A stretch of 64,000 nt of DNA from Phycisphaeraceae bacterium (GTDB lineage: Bacteria; Planctomycetota; Phycisphaerae; Phycisphaerales; Phycisphaeraceae). Of the stretch, positions 25,259 to 34,357 are shown piece after piece. Location of the stretch: the NCBI GenBank assembly GCA_029260615.1, contig JAJDCX010000005.1, forward strand, positions 1-64,000, read 5' to 3'. Numbering within the stretch: the stretch's first letter is position 1; each line of letters opens with the position of its first letter. The translations under genes and the position numbers were made by a program. The notes under the pieces are model-generated. The model was not told the origin of the DNA. It did no database searches and worked only from the letters and a program-made list of their open reading frames with translations.

Positions 25259-26902
25259 ATGTACAAACTCACCCTCATCCTGAAATACCTGCGACGCAAG
25301 CTCGGGCCGATGTTTGCGGCGTTGGCGGTGATGCTCTGTACAGCGATGGTCATCATCGTCATCAGCGTGATGGGCGGGTTCCTGGATCTGCTGCAGACCT
25401 CGGCCAAACAGTTGACCGGAGATGTCAGTGTGATCGCACGATCATTGACCGGCTTTGCCTATTACGAAGAATTGGCCGACCAGATCGAAGCGTTGCCCGA
25501 GGTCACGGCGGTTTCGCCGGTGATTGGCACCTTTGGGATGATCAACCTTGATGGGCAGACGATCGGTGTGAACATCATGGGCATCGAACCGACGGACTTC
25601 TCAAAGATCGTCCGGTATGAAAATACCCTGATGTGGTCGGCTGAGGATATCTATGATCGGTACGGCATAGAGCCGAACGGCTCGAACGCACCGACCCCCG
25701 GGGTCGATCTGCACGCCCAGGCGATGACACTCAAACCGGCCGCCATTGACATGCCGGGGGTGGTGATCGGGGTCGAGGTCAACCCTTACCATTACCGCGA
25801 TGAGCAGGGGCAGTACGACTTTAGCAACAGCGCGGTGCAGCATGAGGCCGCGCTAACGGTGCTGCCGTTGACCGAACGCGGAGCGCCGGCAGAGATCGGC
25901 CCCAGCTATCTCAAGGCCGCGGTACTCAACGAGTTCAAGTCCGGGCTTTACGACATCGATAAGAGCCAGGTATTTGTACGTTTCGACGTTCTTCAGAAGT
26001 TGCTGGGGATGGACCGGCGGGAAAGCAAAGTGTTCGACCCCGAGACCGGCAAGGAATTGCCCGGCGTCTCGGTCAGGCCGGCCCGGGCTTCGGAGATCGT
26101 GGTCAAGGGTGCGGAGGGTTACACGCTTGACCAGGTCAAAACAGCGGTCCAAGAGACAGTCACTCGTTTCGCGGAGGCGCACCCCAACGTTGTCCCCCCC
26201 GCTGTGCGGACTTGGGAGCAGCGCCACGCCCAGTTCATCAACGCCGTAAAAAACGAGAAGGGGATGGTGACATTCCTGTTCATCATCATCAGCATCGTCG
26301 CGGTGGTGATGGTGGCAACGACTTTCTATATGACGGTATTGGAAAAGACGCGGGACATTGGGGTGTTGCGGGCGGTCGGCGCGAGCCAGGCCGGAATCAT
26401 GGGCTTGTTCCTGGGCTACGGGTTGGCGGTCGGGGTGGTCGGATCGTTCTTGGGTTTAGCCCTTGCGGTCTCAGTTGTCTGGCACCTCAACGAGATCCAG
26501 TATTGGCTGGCAAACCACCTGGGTGTGAGCGCACATTATGCCTGGTGTGCCGGGGGCGGTGCCCTGATCGGCGCAGTTGTCGGCGGGGCGATCGGATATC
26601 CCAAACGGAAAACGCTGAGGTTCGCACTGATGGCAGCACTGGTACTGTCGATCCTAGGGCTCATCGGTGCGTGGATCATTCTGGATCAGATCGATGACTT
26701 GGCCTACAAACTTAATCACACGATCAGCTTCAAGATGTGGGACCCCCAGACCTATTTCTTTGACCGCATACCCGACAAGGTCAAGTTCTACGACGCGCTG
26801 TTCATTGGGTTGGGTGCGATTTTATCCAGCGTCATCGGGGCCTTGATCCCGGCGATCTTCGCGGCCCGGCTCGACCCGGTCGAAGCGCTGAGGTATGAGT
26901 GA
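25259..26902 (+). CDS. FtsX/LolC-E-type ABC transporter permease
   Basis: 547 aa. An N-terminal TM helix (LRRKLGPMFAALAVMLCTAMVIIVISVMGGF, residues about 12-42) precedes a large periplasmic domain (residues about 45-330). A cluster of TM helices follows (FLFIIISIVAVVMVATTF; LGYGLAVGVVGSFLGLAL; a final segment before AARLDPVEALRYE). The EKTRDIGVLRAVGAS coupling motif and the C-terminal DPVEALR are typical of LolC/E and MacB-like permeases. It is longer than LolC/E (about 400) because of extra sequence between the last TM helices. The adjacent ATPase gene completes the transporter, probably moving lipoproteins or another envelope substrate. Confidence 0.87.
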   Translation: MYKLTLILKYLRRKLGPMFAALAVMLCTAMVIIVISVMGGFLDLLQTSAKQLTGDVSVIARSLTGFAYYEELADQIEALPEVTAVSPVIGTFGMINLDGQTIGVNIMGIEPTDFSKIVRYENTLMWSAEDIYDRYGIEPNGSNAPTPGVDLHAQAMTLKPAAIDMPGVVIGVEVNPYHYRDEQGQYDFSNSAVQHEAALTVLPLTERGAPAEIGPSYLKAAVLNEFKSGLYDIDKSQVFVRFDVLQKLLGMDRRESKVFDPETGKELPGVSVRPARASEIVVKGAEGYTLDQVKTAVQETVTRFAEAHPNVVPPAVRTWEQRHAQFINAVKNEKGMVTFLFIIISIVAVVMVATTFYMTVLEKTRDIGVLRAVGASQAGIMGLFLGYGLAVGVVGSFLGLALAVSVVWHLNEIQYWLANHLGVSAHYAWCAGGGALIGAVVGGAIGYPKRKTLRFALMAALVLSILGLIGAWIILDQIDDLAYKLNHTISFKMWDPQTYFFDRIPDKVKFYDALFIGLGAILSSVIGALIPAIFAARLDPVEALRYE

Positions 26903-26934
26903 GTCGGTGGTTGTTCGATAGTGCTTAGTAACGG

Positions 26935-27699
26935 GTGAATACGATGAACGAACGAGCTTCGACAACTTTAGTGGCACCCCACGCCCAGACCCCAGACCCC
27001 AAACCCCTGATCACCGTCACCGATCTTCACAAGCATTACCACATCGGCGGGCAGGAACTGCATGTGTTAAGAGGCGTGGACGCCACGATCTGGAATGGCC
27101 AGTGGGTAGCAGTGCTTGGGTCATCAGGCTCGGGCAAGAGCACGCTGCTGCATCTGATCGGTGGGCTTGATCGGCCGGATCAAGGATCGGTCTCATTTGA
27201 TGGGCGAGATATCTTCAATCTCCCCGGCGCCGCAATCGACCGGTATCGAAACCGCCACGTCGGGTTCGTCTTTCAGAGTTACCACCTGCTTCCAGAACTG
27301 ACCGCGTTGGAGAACGTGTTGATAGGGGCGATGATCCGCTCTTCAATCCTTGGTTGGTCGGCGCGGCGAGGCGAGGCGAAGCGGCGTGCGGTCGAACTGT
27401 TGGACCGTGTCGGGCTTGGCGACAGATTGAATCACCGGCCAAGCAAGTTGTCCGGAGGGGAGCGGCAGCGTGTCGCCATCGCCCGGGCTCTTGTGAATCA
27501 GCCGGACGTCCTTCTGGCGGACGAACCCACCGGGAACCTTGACGAGAAGACGGGCCAGCAGATCATGGCGTTGATTGCCGAACTACATCAACAGGGCCAG
27601 ACGATTGTGATGGTCACGCACGATCAACAAATCGCTGCAGCGGCCGACCGGCGACTCTGGCTCCATGATGGAGAACTCACCGAGAGCCTGGCGTCTTAA
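26935..27699 (+). CDS. LolD-like ABC transporter ATP-binding protein
   Basis: 254 aa from GTG at 26935, or 251 from ATG at 26944. Walker A GSSGSGKSTL, Q-loop VFQSYHLLPELTALENV, signature LSGGERQRVAIARAL, Walker B VLLADEPTGNLD and the H-loop VTHD. The EPTGNLDEKTG stretch marks the LolD/MacB/FtsE group. It follows the permease by 32 nt. It ends 3 nt from the convergent end of the sigma-54 activator gene, leaving almost no terminator space. Confidence 0.92.
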   Translation: MNTMNERASTTLVAPHAQTPDPKPLITVTDLHKHYHIGGQELHVLRGVDATIWNGQWVAVLGSSGSGKSTLLHLIGGLDRPDQGSVSFDGRDIFNLPGAAIDRYRNRHVGFVFQSYHLLPELTALENVLIGAMIRSSILGWSARRGEAKRRAVELLDRVGLGDRLNHRPSKLSGGERQRVAIARALVNQPDVLLADEPTGNLDEKTGQQIMALIAELHQQGQTIVMVTHDQQIAAAADRRLWLHDGELTESLAS

Positions 27700-27702
27700 C
27701 GG

Positions 27703-29274
27703 TTATTCCGGGCGGATCAGCTTGTACTTCTTCACGCGGTAGCGCAACACGTCGCGCGTAACGCCCAGCTTCCTTGCGGCGGCGGTTTGGTTCCAGCCGG
27801 TCAGGGTCAGGGTGCGGTGGACCAATTCTCGCTCCTGGTTTGCAAGCCGAGACCCGCTTGTTCCAACAGGAGCTTGCGGCGCGGCGTGTGGGGCGTTGGG
27901 GGCGAGCTGTTGCCAGGTAGGCCGGTCGTCTGCCTGGGGCGATTCAGAAGTGACTTCATGGGGCAACTCGTTCAATCCGATCCGCCCTTCACTGAGTAGT
28001 GCCGCGCGTTCGGTGACGTTGCGTAGCTCACGGATATTGCCCGGCCAGTGGTAGGCCGACATCGCACCAAGGGCTTCATCGGCGATCGTGAGTGACTCGA
28101 TGCCGAGTTCAGGGCCTAGCTGCTCCAGGAAGTGCGTCACCAGCGCGGGCACATCTTCCAAACGGTCGGCCAACGGCGGGAGCTCGATCGGGAAGACGTT
28201 CAGACGGTAGTACAGGTCTTCACGGAATCGGCCTAGCGATGACTCTGCCTTGAGATCACGGTTGGTGGCGGCGACCACACGGACATCGCACCGGAGGGTC
28301 TGGGTTCCACCGACACGCATGAACTCCCGCTCCTGAAGCACACGCAGCAGGCGCGACTGGCTGGACAGGCCCATCTCCCCGATCTCATCGAGAAACAGCG
28401 TGCCTCCCTCGGCCAACTCGAACCGCCCCGCCCGCTGCTCGGAGGCACCGGTAAAGGCCCCCTTCTCATGCCCGAACAATTCGCTCTCTAATAAGGTTTC
28501 GGTCAGAGCTGCACAGTTGATGGCGACGAACGGATGATCCCGCCTGGGGCTTAAGCTGTGCAGCGCCCGGGCCATGACTTCTTTACCCGTGCCGGTTTGG
28601 CCGGTGAGCAGGACGCTGGTGCGGGTCGGCGCGACTTTGCGTGCAAGACGCAGTGCCGCACGGATTGACGGGGCGTTGCCCACAACGGTCGGCGGGGGTG
28701 CCGCGTCACGGAGCGTCAGGTTCTCGCGTGTCAGGCGGTCCATAGCCTGGGCATTGCGTGCGGCAGAAGCGGTGAGGTTGGCGAAGAGCTTTAATAGTTC
28801 CAGATCCCGGTCGGAAAATTGTTTTTTCTTCGTGGGGTTGACCACTTCGACGACGCCGATGGCTTCGCCGGCAAAAACCAGGGGTGCAGCCAAGAGGCCC
28901 CGGGTGCGGGTGCGGGTCTTGCGGTCGATGTCGGGGAGGAAGTTGCGGTTCAGGGCGGTGTCGTCGATCCGCGCCGCCCGTTCGGTCTTGAGGACTTGAC
29001 CGGCGATACCCTGATCGATGCCGATGCGTGTGCCGACAAGCCCCCTGCTGCCGGGCCCGACCGCCGCTTGGAACACCAACTCATCCCCCGCATCCGAGAG
29101 CATCAATACGCTAGCACCCTGCGCATTGAGCACCCCCGCAGCACTGCGCACCAATAGCTCAAATACTTCCGCCAATTCCAGGCCACGATTCACGGCGTGG
29201 CTTGCCTCGACCAGTGCCAACAAGGTCTTGCGGTCTAACACTGTGGCAGTTTCAGGCAGCAAGTCATCAGGCAT
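27703..29274 (-). CDS. GAF-domain sigma-54-dependent transcriptional activator
   Basis: 523 aa. An N-terminal GAF sensor domain (about residues 25-175, with ends such as [20 protein letters not shown]) replaces a receiver domain, so it responds to a small ligand or redox signal rather than phosphorylation. The AAA+ domain has Walker A GQTGTGKE (225-232), the sigma-54 contact loop GAFTGA (272-277) and Walker B GTLFLDEI. The C-terminal Fis-type helix-turn-helix is at [20 protein letters not shown]. It is divergent from the CsgG-like gene; a 16-bp motif 37 bp before its ATG recurs upstream of a second operon. It most likely activates both. Confidence 0.93.
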   Translation of the reverse strand: MPDDLLPETATVLDRKTLLALVEASHAVNRGLELAEVFELLVRSAAGVLNAQGASVLMLSDAGDELVFQAAVGPGSRGLVGTRIGIDQGIAGQVLKTERAARIDDTALNRNFLPDIDRKTRTRTRGLLAAPLVFAGEAIGVVEVVNPTKKKQFSDRDLELLKLFANLTASAARNAQAMDRLTRENLTLRDAAPPPTVVGNAPSIRAALRLARKVAPTRTSVLLTGQTGTGKEVMARALHSLSPRRDHPFVAINCAALTETLLESELFGHEKGAFTGASEQRAGRFELAEGGTLFLDEIGEMGLSSQSRLLRVLQEREFMRVGGTQTLRCDVRVVAATNRDLKAESSLGRFREDLYYRLNVFPIELPPLADRLEDVPALVTHFLEQLGPELGIESLTIADEALGAMSAYHWPGNIRELRNVTERAALLSEGRIGLNELPHEVTSESPQADDRPTWQQLAPNAPHAAPQAPVGTSGSRLANQERELVHRTLTLTGWNQTAAARKLGVTRDVLRYRVKKYKLIRPE

Positions 29275-29310
29275 GGGCGACTCCGGGGAAAGATAATATT
29301 AGGTCATATT

Positions 29311-29326
29311 ACCCTATATCAGGTTA
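29311..29326. promoter_or_regulatory. Candidate enhancer site of the sigma-54 activator (site 1)
   Basis: ACCCTATATCAGGTTA, an imperfect dyad, identical at 13 of 16 positions to the site at 34099-34114. It lies 212 bp upstream of the -24 element at 29523 and 37 bp upstream of the activator's own ATG. A degenerate half-site (ACTGGGTT) occurs at 29341-29348. Confidence 0.55.
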
Positions 29327-29522
29327 AGATGCACATCAATACTGGGTTGTTTTACTCATTTTTTATCCCTCATCTACATCACTCAGCCAAGCCATTGTGT
29401 GGCAAAGAATTTATAACCACGCCACCGATGGATGTAAGTGATTTACCAAAAGCATCTTAATTCAAAACAGCCCTTCACACCCCATCTATATACCAGCCTG
29501 CCCAGCCGCCTTCGAGTCGTTC

Positions 29523-29538
29523 TGGCACGCCGGTCGTG
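29523..29538 (+). promoter_or_regulatory. Candidate sigma-54 promoter of the CsgG-like operon
   Basis: TGGCACG, 4 nt, TCGTG. The -24 element is perfect; the -12 is weaker (GT where GC is expected). It starts 67 nt before the ATG at 29590, exactly the same distance as the second promoter at 34291. The surrounding gap 29275-29589 otherwise holds only the enhancer site. Confidence 0.5.
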
Positions 29539-29589
29539 ATTACTCAGGCAGACATACAAACCCAACCCCCCCACGAAAGGGACCTGACA

Positions 29590-30627
29590 ATGACGACCAA
29601 GACCCACAAAATTTCGATCCTGACCCTGACCGTTCTGATGTTCACCCTGGGCGCTTCGCCTGCCAACGCATGGTTCAACGACAAAGAGAAGAACCGCAAG
29701 CGTGACAACGATGACATCCAGGTCGAGGCGACCGAACATCTGGCGATGTTGTCCGCCCCACTGCCCACGATCCCCGGCCCCAAGCGGACCGTGGCTGTGG
29801 CTCATTTTGATGCGATCGGCTCGTTTACTTCCGCACACGGCGGCTGGGATGTCGGCGGCGGCCTGTCGGCGATGCTGACCACCGCACTTATCGAATCCGA
29901 CCGTTTCATCGTTCTGGAACGCGGCAGCCTCAGCACGGTCATGAGTGAGCAGCAGCTCGCCGCCAACGGGCTGACCAATGCCCAGAGCGGCGCACAGGCT
30001 GGGAACCTCTTCGGTGCACAGCTTCTGATTATGGCCAGCGTCACCGAGTTCGGGCAGAACAACTCCGGCGGCGGGTTCAGCATCGGCTTTAGTGGCTCTG
30101 ATCTGGGCGGCGCGATCTCCCCCCAGTTCTCCAAGGGCTACGTCGCCATCGACGTCCGCATCGTTGATTCCACGACCGGGCAGGTGGTTAAGAGCTACAC
30201 CGTCCGCGAAAAAATCAAGTCCAGTGCCCTGGCTGGGAACATCAACTTCAAGGGTTTCAGCTTCGGCGGCAACAAATTCAACAGCACCCCACTGGGTGAA
30301 GCCAGCCGACGTGCGATCAACCAGGTTGCACAGCGATTCGCTGCCGAGGCCGGCGCGGTGAAGTGGACCGGCCGGGTTGTGGATGCCGAGCTCGGCGAGG
30401 TCTACCTCAACGCCGGCAGCACTAGCAACATCCATATCGGCGACAGCTTCAAGGTCTACCGGATCACCAAGACCCTGACCGACCCGACCACCGGCGAGCT
30501 GCTGGGCCAACGTAAGCGTCAGATCGGCACGATCGAGATCACCGAGGTCGAAGAGAAGCTCGCGATCGGCGAATTCCACAAGCTCATGGACGTCGAGCCA
30601 CAACGCAACGACCTGGTGATTGAGTAA
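29590..30627 (+). CDS. CsgG-family exported protein
   Basis: 345 aa from ATG at 29590. A signal peptide ends ASPANA at about residue 26; there is no lipobox cysteine, unlike true CsgG. The CsgG core is visible: VGGGLSAMLTTALIESDRFIVLERGSL, LAANGL, AGNLFGAQLLIMASVTEF, YVAIDVRIVDSTTGQVV. The C-terminal part (INIHIGDSFKVYR-type beta segment, residues 275-345) is an extra domain. CsgG secretes curli subunits; family members lacking the lipid anchor may have other envelope roles. It heads the sigma-54-type operon. Confidence 0.8.
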   Translation: MTTKTHKISILTLTVLMFTLGASPANAWFNDKEKNRKRDNDDIQVEATEHLAMLSAPLPTIPGPKRTVAVAHFDAIGSFTSAHGGWDVGGGLSAMLTTALIESDRFIVLERGSLSTVMSEQQLAANGLTNAQSGAQAGNLFGAQLLIMASVTEFGQNNSGGGFSIGFSGSDLGGAISPQFSKGYVAIDVRIVDSTTGQVVKSYTVREKIKSSALAGNINFKGFSFGGNKFNSTPLGEASRRAINQVAQRFAAEAGAVKWTGRVVDAELGEVYLNAGSTSNIHIGDSFKVYRITKTLTDPTTGELLGQRKRQIGTIEITEVEEKLAIGEFHKLMDVEPQRNDLVIE

Positions 30628-30696
30628 CCCGAAAGATCCGTTAGCCGTTAGCACTTAGCCATTAGCACATACACACAAACCATAAGGAATAGAGAT

Positions 30697-32061
30697 ATGA
30701 ACCGCATCGAGAACATCCTCCTGACCCTGGCCGTGGCCGCCGCCCTGCTGCTTGCCTCCACCGCCAACGCGGACCCCAACGACGGCCTACACGGCATCCC
30801 GGTTGTCAAGACACCTAACGGCACACGCATGGCTCGGGACCTGGAACTGGAAGAAGCCAACGCTGATTCAGGCACCAAGCCCGAAGACGGTTTGCCCGGT
30901 CGGCCGGTACTCCGCACGCCCAACGGCACTCGCACCGCCCGCGACCTCGAAGCCGAGCAGGCCAACCACAGCAACGGCCCGTGCCCGGAAGATAACAAGA
31001 ACAACAACCGCAACACCAACGGCACACGGACCCGTGCCGCCGACGAAGCCAGTTCACTGCTTAATCGCAACGAGGGCCTGCCCCTGGACCTCCCTAATAC
31101 CCGCACCAAGGACAGCGAACTGGCCGACCGCGACGCTGCGATAAATTCACTCAAGGACGCGGCGACTCGCAACAAGAACAAGAACGCTGACAACATAACC
31201 AAGAACACCACGCTGGAAAAAGCACTCAAGCGGGCCGGGATCGATCCCAAGCGGCTCAAAGGCGCTAAAACCAAAACCGACAAGTACGGCTCCACCACGA
31301 TCACCCTCGCCGACGGCACGGTCATCATGACCGGTTCGGATAGCGACGGTCTTGGCACCAGCGTCACCAGCCCCAACGGCGACCAGATCGAGGTCTACCC
31401 CGACGGCCGAGTGACCACACGCAAGGGACTTAAGGGCGACACCATCACACACCACCCCAATGGGACCACCACCCTTTACGACCCCAAGCAGGACAGCCTG
31501 ACGATCGTCGATAAGCACGGCCGAGTGATGACCCAGCCACTGGACTTCTTCAAGGGTTGGTACGCCAAGGGCTGGAACGCAGACACCATCCTGGACCTGC
31601 TCGACCCGATCCCGGGCCACAAGAACCCGGACAACACCACGTTCAGCGACACCCTGCGTCGTACGGGGATCAGCGCGGACGACTTGAAGAACGCCACTAG
31701 CGTGGAGACCAGCGAGCACAGCGATTCGGTCAAGATCACGCTCAAGGACGGCACGGAAATCTGGACCGGCCCGGACAACGACGGCTCGGGCTCCAGCGTC
31801 ACCAGCCCCAACGGCGACCAGACCGAGGTCTACCCCGACGGCCGCGTATCAACACGCAAGGGCAAGGACGGCCACACCATCACCACCCTCCCTGATGGGA
31901 TCACCCTGGACTACGACCCTCAGGACGAAACCCTCACCGTCACCGACAAGCACGGCAACAGCGAGACCCGCAACATGGACTACTGGAATGAATGGTTCAA
32001 GGCCGGCCACGACGCCGCCGACCTGCTGCGGATCTATCACGACGTGCCGGAGAACGACTAA
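30697..32061 (+). CDS. Secreted protein with tandem duplication of PNG/PDG beta-repeat modules
   Basis: 454 aa. Signal peptide 1-25 (STANA). Two short units (GLHGIPVVKTPNGTRMARDL and GLPGRPVLRTPNGTRTARDL) occupy residues 30-95. Then two about 140-residue modules, 171-313 and 314-454, are clear duplicates: TTLEKALKRAGI/TTFSDTLRRTGI, SPNGDQIEVYPDGRVTTRKG/SPNGDQTEVYPDGRVSTRKG and a final helix. The strand-NG/DG-turn pattern resembles the G-box beta-repeats of CPAP/TCP10 proteins, which form extended single-sheet fibres. It is the second gene after the candidate promoter at 29523. A cell-surface structural role is inferred, not shown. Confidence 0.7.
   Translation: MNRIENILLTLAVAAALLLASTANADPNDGLHGIPVVKTPNGTRMARDLELEEANADSGTKPEDGLPGRPVLRTPNGTRTARDLEAEQANHSNGPCPEDNKNNNRNTNGTRTRAADEASSLLNRNEGLPLDLPNTRTKDSELADRDAAINSLKDAATRNKNKNADNITKNTTLEKALKRAGIDPKRLKGAKTKTDKYGSTTITLADGTVIMTGSDSDGLGTSVTSPNGDQIEVYPDGRVTTRKGLKGDTITHHPNGTTTLYDPKQDSLTIVDKHGRVMTQPLDFFKGWYAKGWNADTILDLLDPIPGHKNPDNTTFSDTLRRTGISADDLKNATSVETSEHSDSVKITLKDGTEIWTGPDNDGSGSSVTSPNGDQTEVYPDGRVSTRKGKDGHTITTLPDGITLDYDPQDETLTVTDKHGNSETRNMDYWNEWFKAGHDAADLLRIYHDVPEND
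31207..32058 (+). repeat. Two tandem about 430-bp coding repeats
   Basis: Codons 171-313 (31207-31635) and 314-454 (31636-32058) of the secreted repeat protein are homologous along their whole length. They share identical 12- to 14-residue blocks around the PNGD-YPDGR motif. This is a gene-internal duplication. Confidence 0.75.
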
Positions 32062-32166
32062 GCCATGAAACATCACACCCCAAGCCAAAGTGACCTACCC
32101 AAAATGATCGACCCGACCGCAACCCACACACCCGTGTCAAAAGACACAAACTCAAGGAGCAGAACC

Positions 32167-33990
32167 ATGAAGACTCGCAAGACCACTACCGTGACCAAGC
32201 CCAAGCCCGCCATCCTTTTAGCCGCCCTGGCGGCACTGACCCTCGCGGGCACACCGCTGATGGCCAACGAAATCGCCATCGTCACCGGCAACCAGTCCGT
32301 CTACTCCGGCGGCGGGTACGCGACCCAGGCGACGCAAGCCACGCAGGCGAGAGGGTATGTTTCGCCGTTCTCGCCCAGTAATCCTTACAACCCCTCTACC
32401 GCCGGCAATCTGGCGCGGCCTTACCCCGTGAACACCGGCACGATTTACAGTTCGCCGGTAAACACGACCGTCGCACCGCTGACCACCGTGACGAACTCCC
32501 CGGTCATCTACCGCGAAGTGAGTCAGCCCACGAGCTACCGCGTGAACAGCCCCGTGTTCACCACCCGCAACGCCGGGCTGAACACCCGCGTGAATACCCA
32601 GACCGAACCGATGGAAACCCTGCCCGCGACGACTTCCACGACCACTAACACGGCGCCGGCAGTCAACACCCCCCGCCTGAGTATCCCGGTTGCCAATACC
32701 CGCGTTGGCAATCTAAACACCCGTGTCAACACGTCCGTGAACACACAGACCGAACCCGTCGAGACCGTGCCCAGCACGACGCATATGCCGACGCCGGCCT
32801 CAACGACGACCAGCCAGACGAGTAGCCACAACACCCCCACAACCAGCACCACAGCTGGTACCCCAGTTGCGACCACCCCGGCAACAACTCAGACTCACAC
32901 CGAGTCGCAAGCGGCAACACCCGTAGCCACCACGACGACTCACGAAACCAACACCACCACAGAGCCGGCCGTGGCGACCCAGAACCAGCCGGCGACGACC
33001 AGCTACGCGGCGAACAGCTCGCCTTGCCCGAAGGTCAACCGGCACGAAATCAATAACCGGATCGCCAACAACCTCCGCAGCAACGCGGCCGGCACAGCAC
33101 AGTCCCTGATCGCCCGCAGCCAGCCCGGCCACGTTTACGACTACAACTACTACAACACCGCGACCGATGAGCTGGCCACCCGCGCTGCGATCGGCAACCA
33201 GTTGGCGCAGGGATTAACGGTCGCCCACGATTACATCGGCGGGCCCGAGACCCCCAAAACCTATTACCGTGTCGCCGGTGGTGATTTCACAGCCACCACC
33301 GTATCGCCTCCGATCCCCGAGTACCCCCCCACCGTCCGTCCGATCAATGCCGGCGAACTCAACGACGGACAGCTAGCAGGCGCGGTGGAAAGGGGCCCGG
33401 GTCTGGTCAAGCACTACCTGGACCAGGCCGCAGAGCTTCGTGCCGACGCGACGGGTTACCGTGAGCGTGCCGAGCAGTGGCGTGCCGACGCGGCCCGAGC
33501 CCGTGCCAACGCCGAGGCCTCGCGTGAACGTGCCAAGAATGCCAAGACCGATGAAAACCGTGAGTTCCACGAAGGCCAGGCCGAGACCTACGACGACCTG
33601 TCGGACATTCTGGAAGATTCTGCCAGCGGGTTGGATCGTTCCGCGGCGAATGACGACGCGGCTGCCGAGTCGTACGAAGCGGACGCGGCACAGTCTGCGG
33701 CGAACTTCGGTCAGGCCGTGGCAGAGCAGGCCCAGCGTCAAGCCCAGGCTGCGGCGCAGGCCGCACAGGCCCAGGCGGCCCGTGAAGCAGAGGCCGCACG
33801 AGTGGAAGCCGCTCGGCAGGCACGGCTGGATGCGTTGATCCGCCAGTCACAGCAGGACCCCCAGCCGAGCACAACCTCACAGCCCCGGCAGAACACCGGG
33901 CCCCGCCAGCCATCTCGACCCGACGACCGCATCCCCCGTCCCGGTCGCGAGCCCCGCAACGAGACCATCAGGAAGCTGCTGAACGACTAG
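32167..33990 (+). CDS. Secreted Thr-rich/coiled-coil protein
   Basis: 607 aa from ATG at 32167, preceded by AAGGAG at 32154-32159. The signal peptide ends near LMANE (about residue 37). Residues 50-300 are low complexity: Thr/Asn/Pro/Val-rich, with two imperfect copies of an NTRVNTQTEPMETLPATTST-type unit and long TTT runs. A globular middle (residues about 300-430, starting SPCPKVNRHEINNRI) is followed by an Ala/Arg/Glu-rich region (435-570) with heptad character, likely a coiled coil, and a basic Pro-rich tail. No family recognised. It could be a surface filament or stalk component in the same operon. Confidence 0.65.
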   Translation: MKTRKTTTVTKPKPAILLAALAALTLAGTPLMANEIAIVTGNQSVYSGGGYATQATQATQARGYVSPFSPSNPYNPSTAGNLARPYPVNTGTIYSSPVNTTVAPLTTVTNSPVIYREVSQPTSYRVNSPVFTTRNAGLNTRVNTQTEPMETLPATTSTTTNTAPAVNTPRLSIPVANTRVGNLNTRVNTSVNTQTEPVETVPSTTHMPTPASTTTSQTSSHNTPTTSTTAGTPVATTPATTQTHTESQAATPVATTTTHETNTTTEPAVATQNQPATTSYAANSSPCPKVNRHEINNRIANNLRSNAAGTAQSLIARSQPGHVYDYNYYNTATDELATRAAIGNQLAQGLTVAHDYIGGPETPKTYYRVAGGDFTATTVSPPIPEYPPTVRPINAGELNDGQLAGAVERGPGLVKHYLDQAAELRADATGYRERAEQWRADAARARANAEASRERAKNAKTDENREFHEGQAETYDDLSDILEDSASGLDRSAANDDAAAESYEADAAQSAANFGQAVAEQAQRQAQAAAQAAQAQAAREAEAARVEAARQARLDALIRQSQQDPQPSTTSQPRQNTGPRQPSRPDDRIPRPGREPRNETIRKLLND

Positions 33991-34098
33991 TCATCAGACA
34001 CCCGGCTGAATTCCCGGCGGCGCCACAAACGGTGCCGTCGGGGCGGTCGGGCAAGCCTCATGGAAACGACCTGCGGGGATATAGATATAAGTAATTTT

Positions 34099-34114
34099 AC
34101 CCAATATTGGGTTA
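34099..34114. promoter_or_regulatory. Candidate enhancer site of the sigma-54 activator (site 2)
   Basis: ACCCAATATTGGGTTA; its first 14 bases are a perfect palindrome. Identical to site 1 at 13 of 16 positions. It lies 192 bp upstream of the -24 element at 34291, two helical turns less than site 1. A half-site ACCC follows at 34143. Confidence 0.6.
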
Positions 34115-34290
34115 TATGACACTGACAGAATAGAGAATTATTACCCATACAATCGAAGCCTTTACACGAACCGATCCAAGAAAATGACGTTATTGAAGCA
34201 GCCAAATGAATTTTAATTGTCTTTATAAAAAGAAGTTACGGTTCTACATAAGACTTGCTCTTTTAAAAACAATCACCCGACCGAACCCTC

Positions 34291-34306
34291 TGGCACGGCC
34301 ATCGCA
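34291..34306 (+). promoter_or_regulatory. Sigma-54 promoter of the second repeat-protein gene
   Basis: TGGCACG, 4 nt, TCGCA, with the invariant GG-N10-GC spacing. It lies in the 367-bp AT-rich gap 33991-34357 and starts 67 nt before the ATG at 34358. Confidence 0.7.
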
Positions 34307-34357
34307 ACTACACACAAGGACACACGAACCAGAATCACCCAACGAAAGGACCACACC

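Noticed and set aside
29399-29414. TGGCAAAG in the activator/CsgG-like gap
   Set aside because: Only the GG of a -24 element matches; the -12 is absent and spacing to the ATG differs from the accepted pair.
29443-30654. 403-aa minus-strand ORF spanning the CsgG-like gene
   Set aside because: Covers both the promoter and the coding region of the CsgG-like gene, with composition typical of an antisense reading frame.
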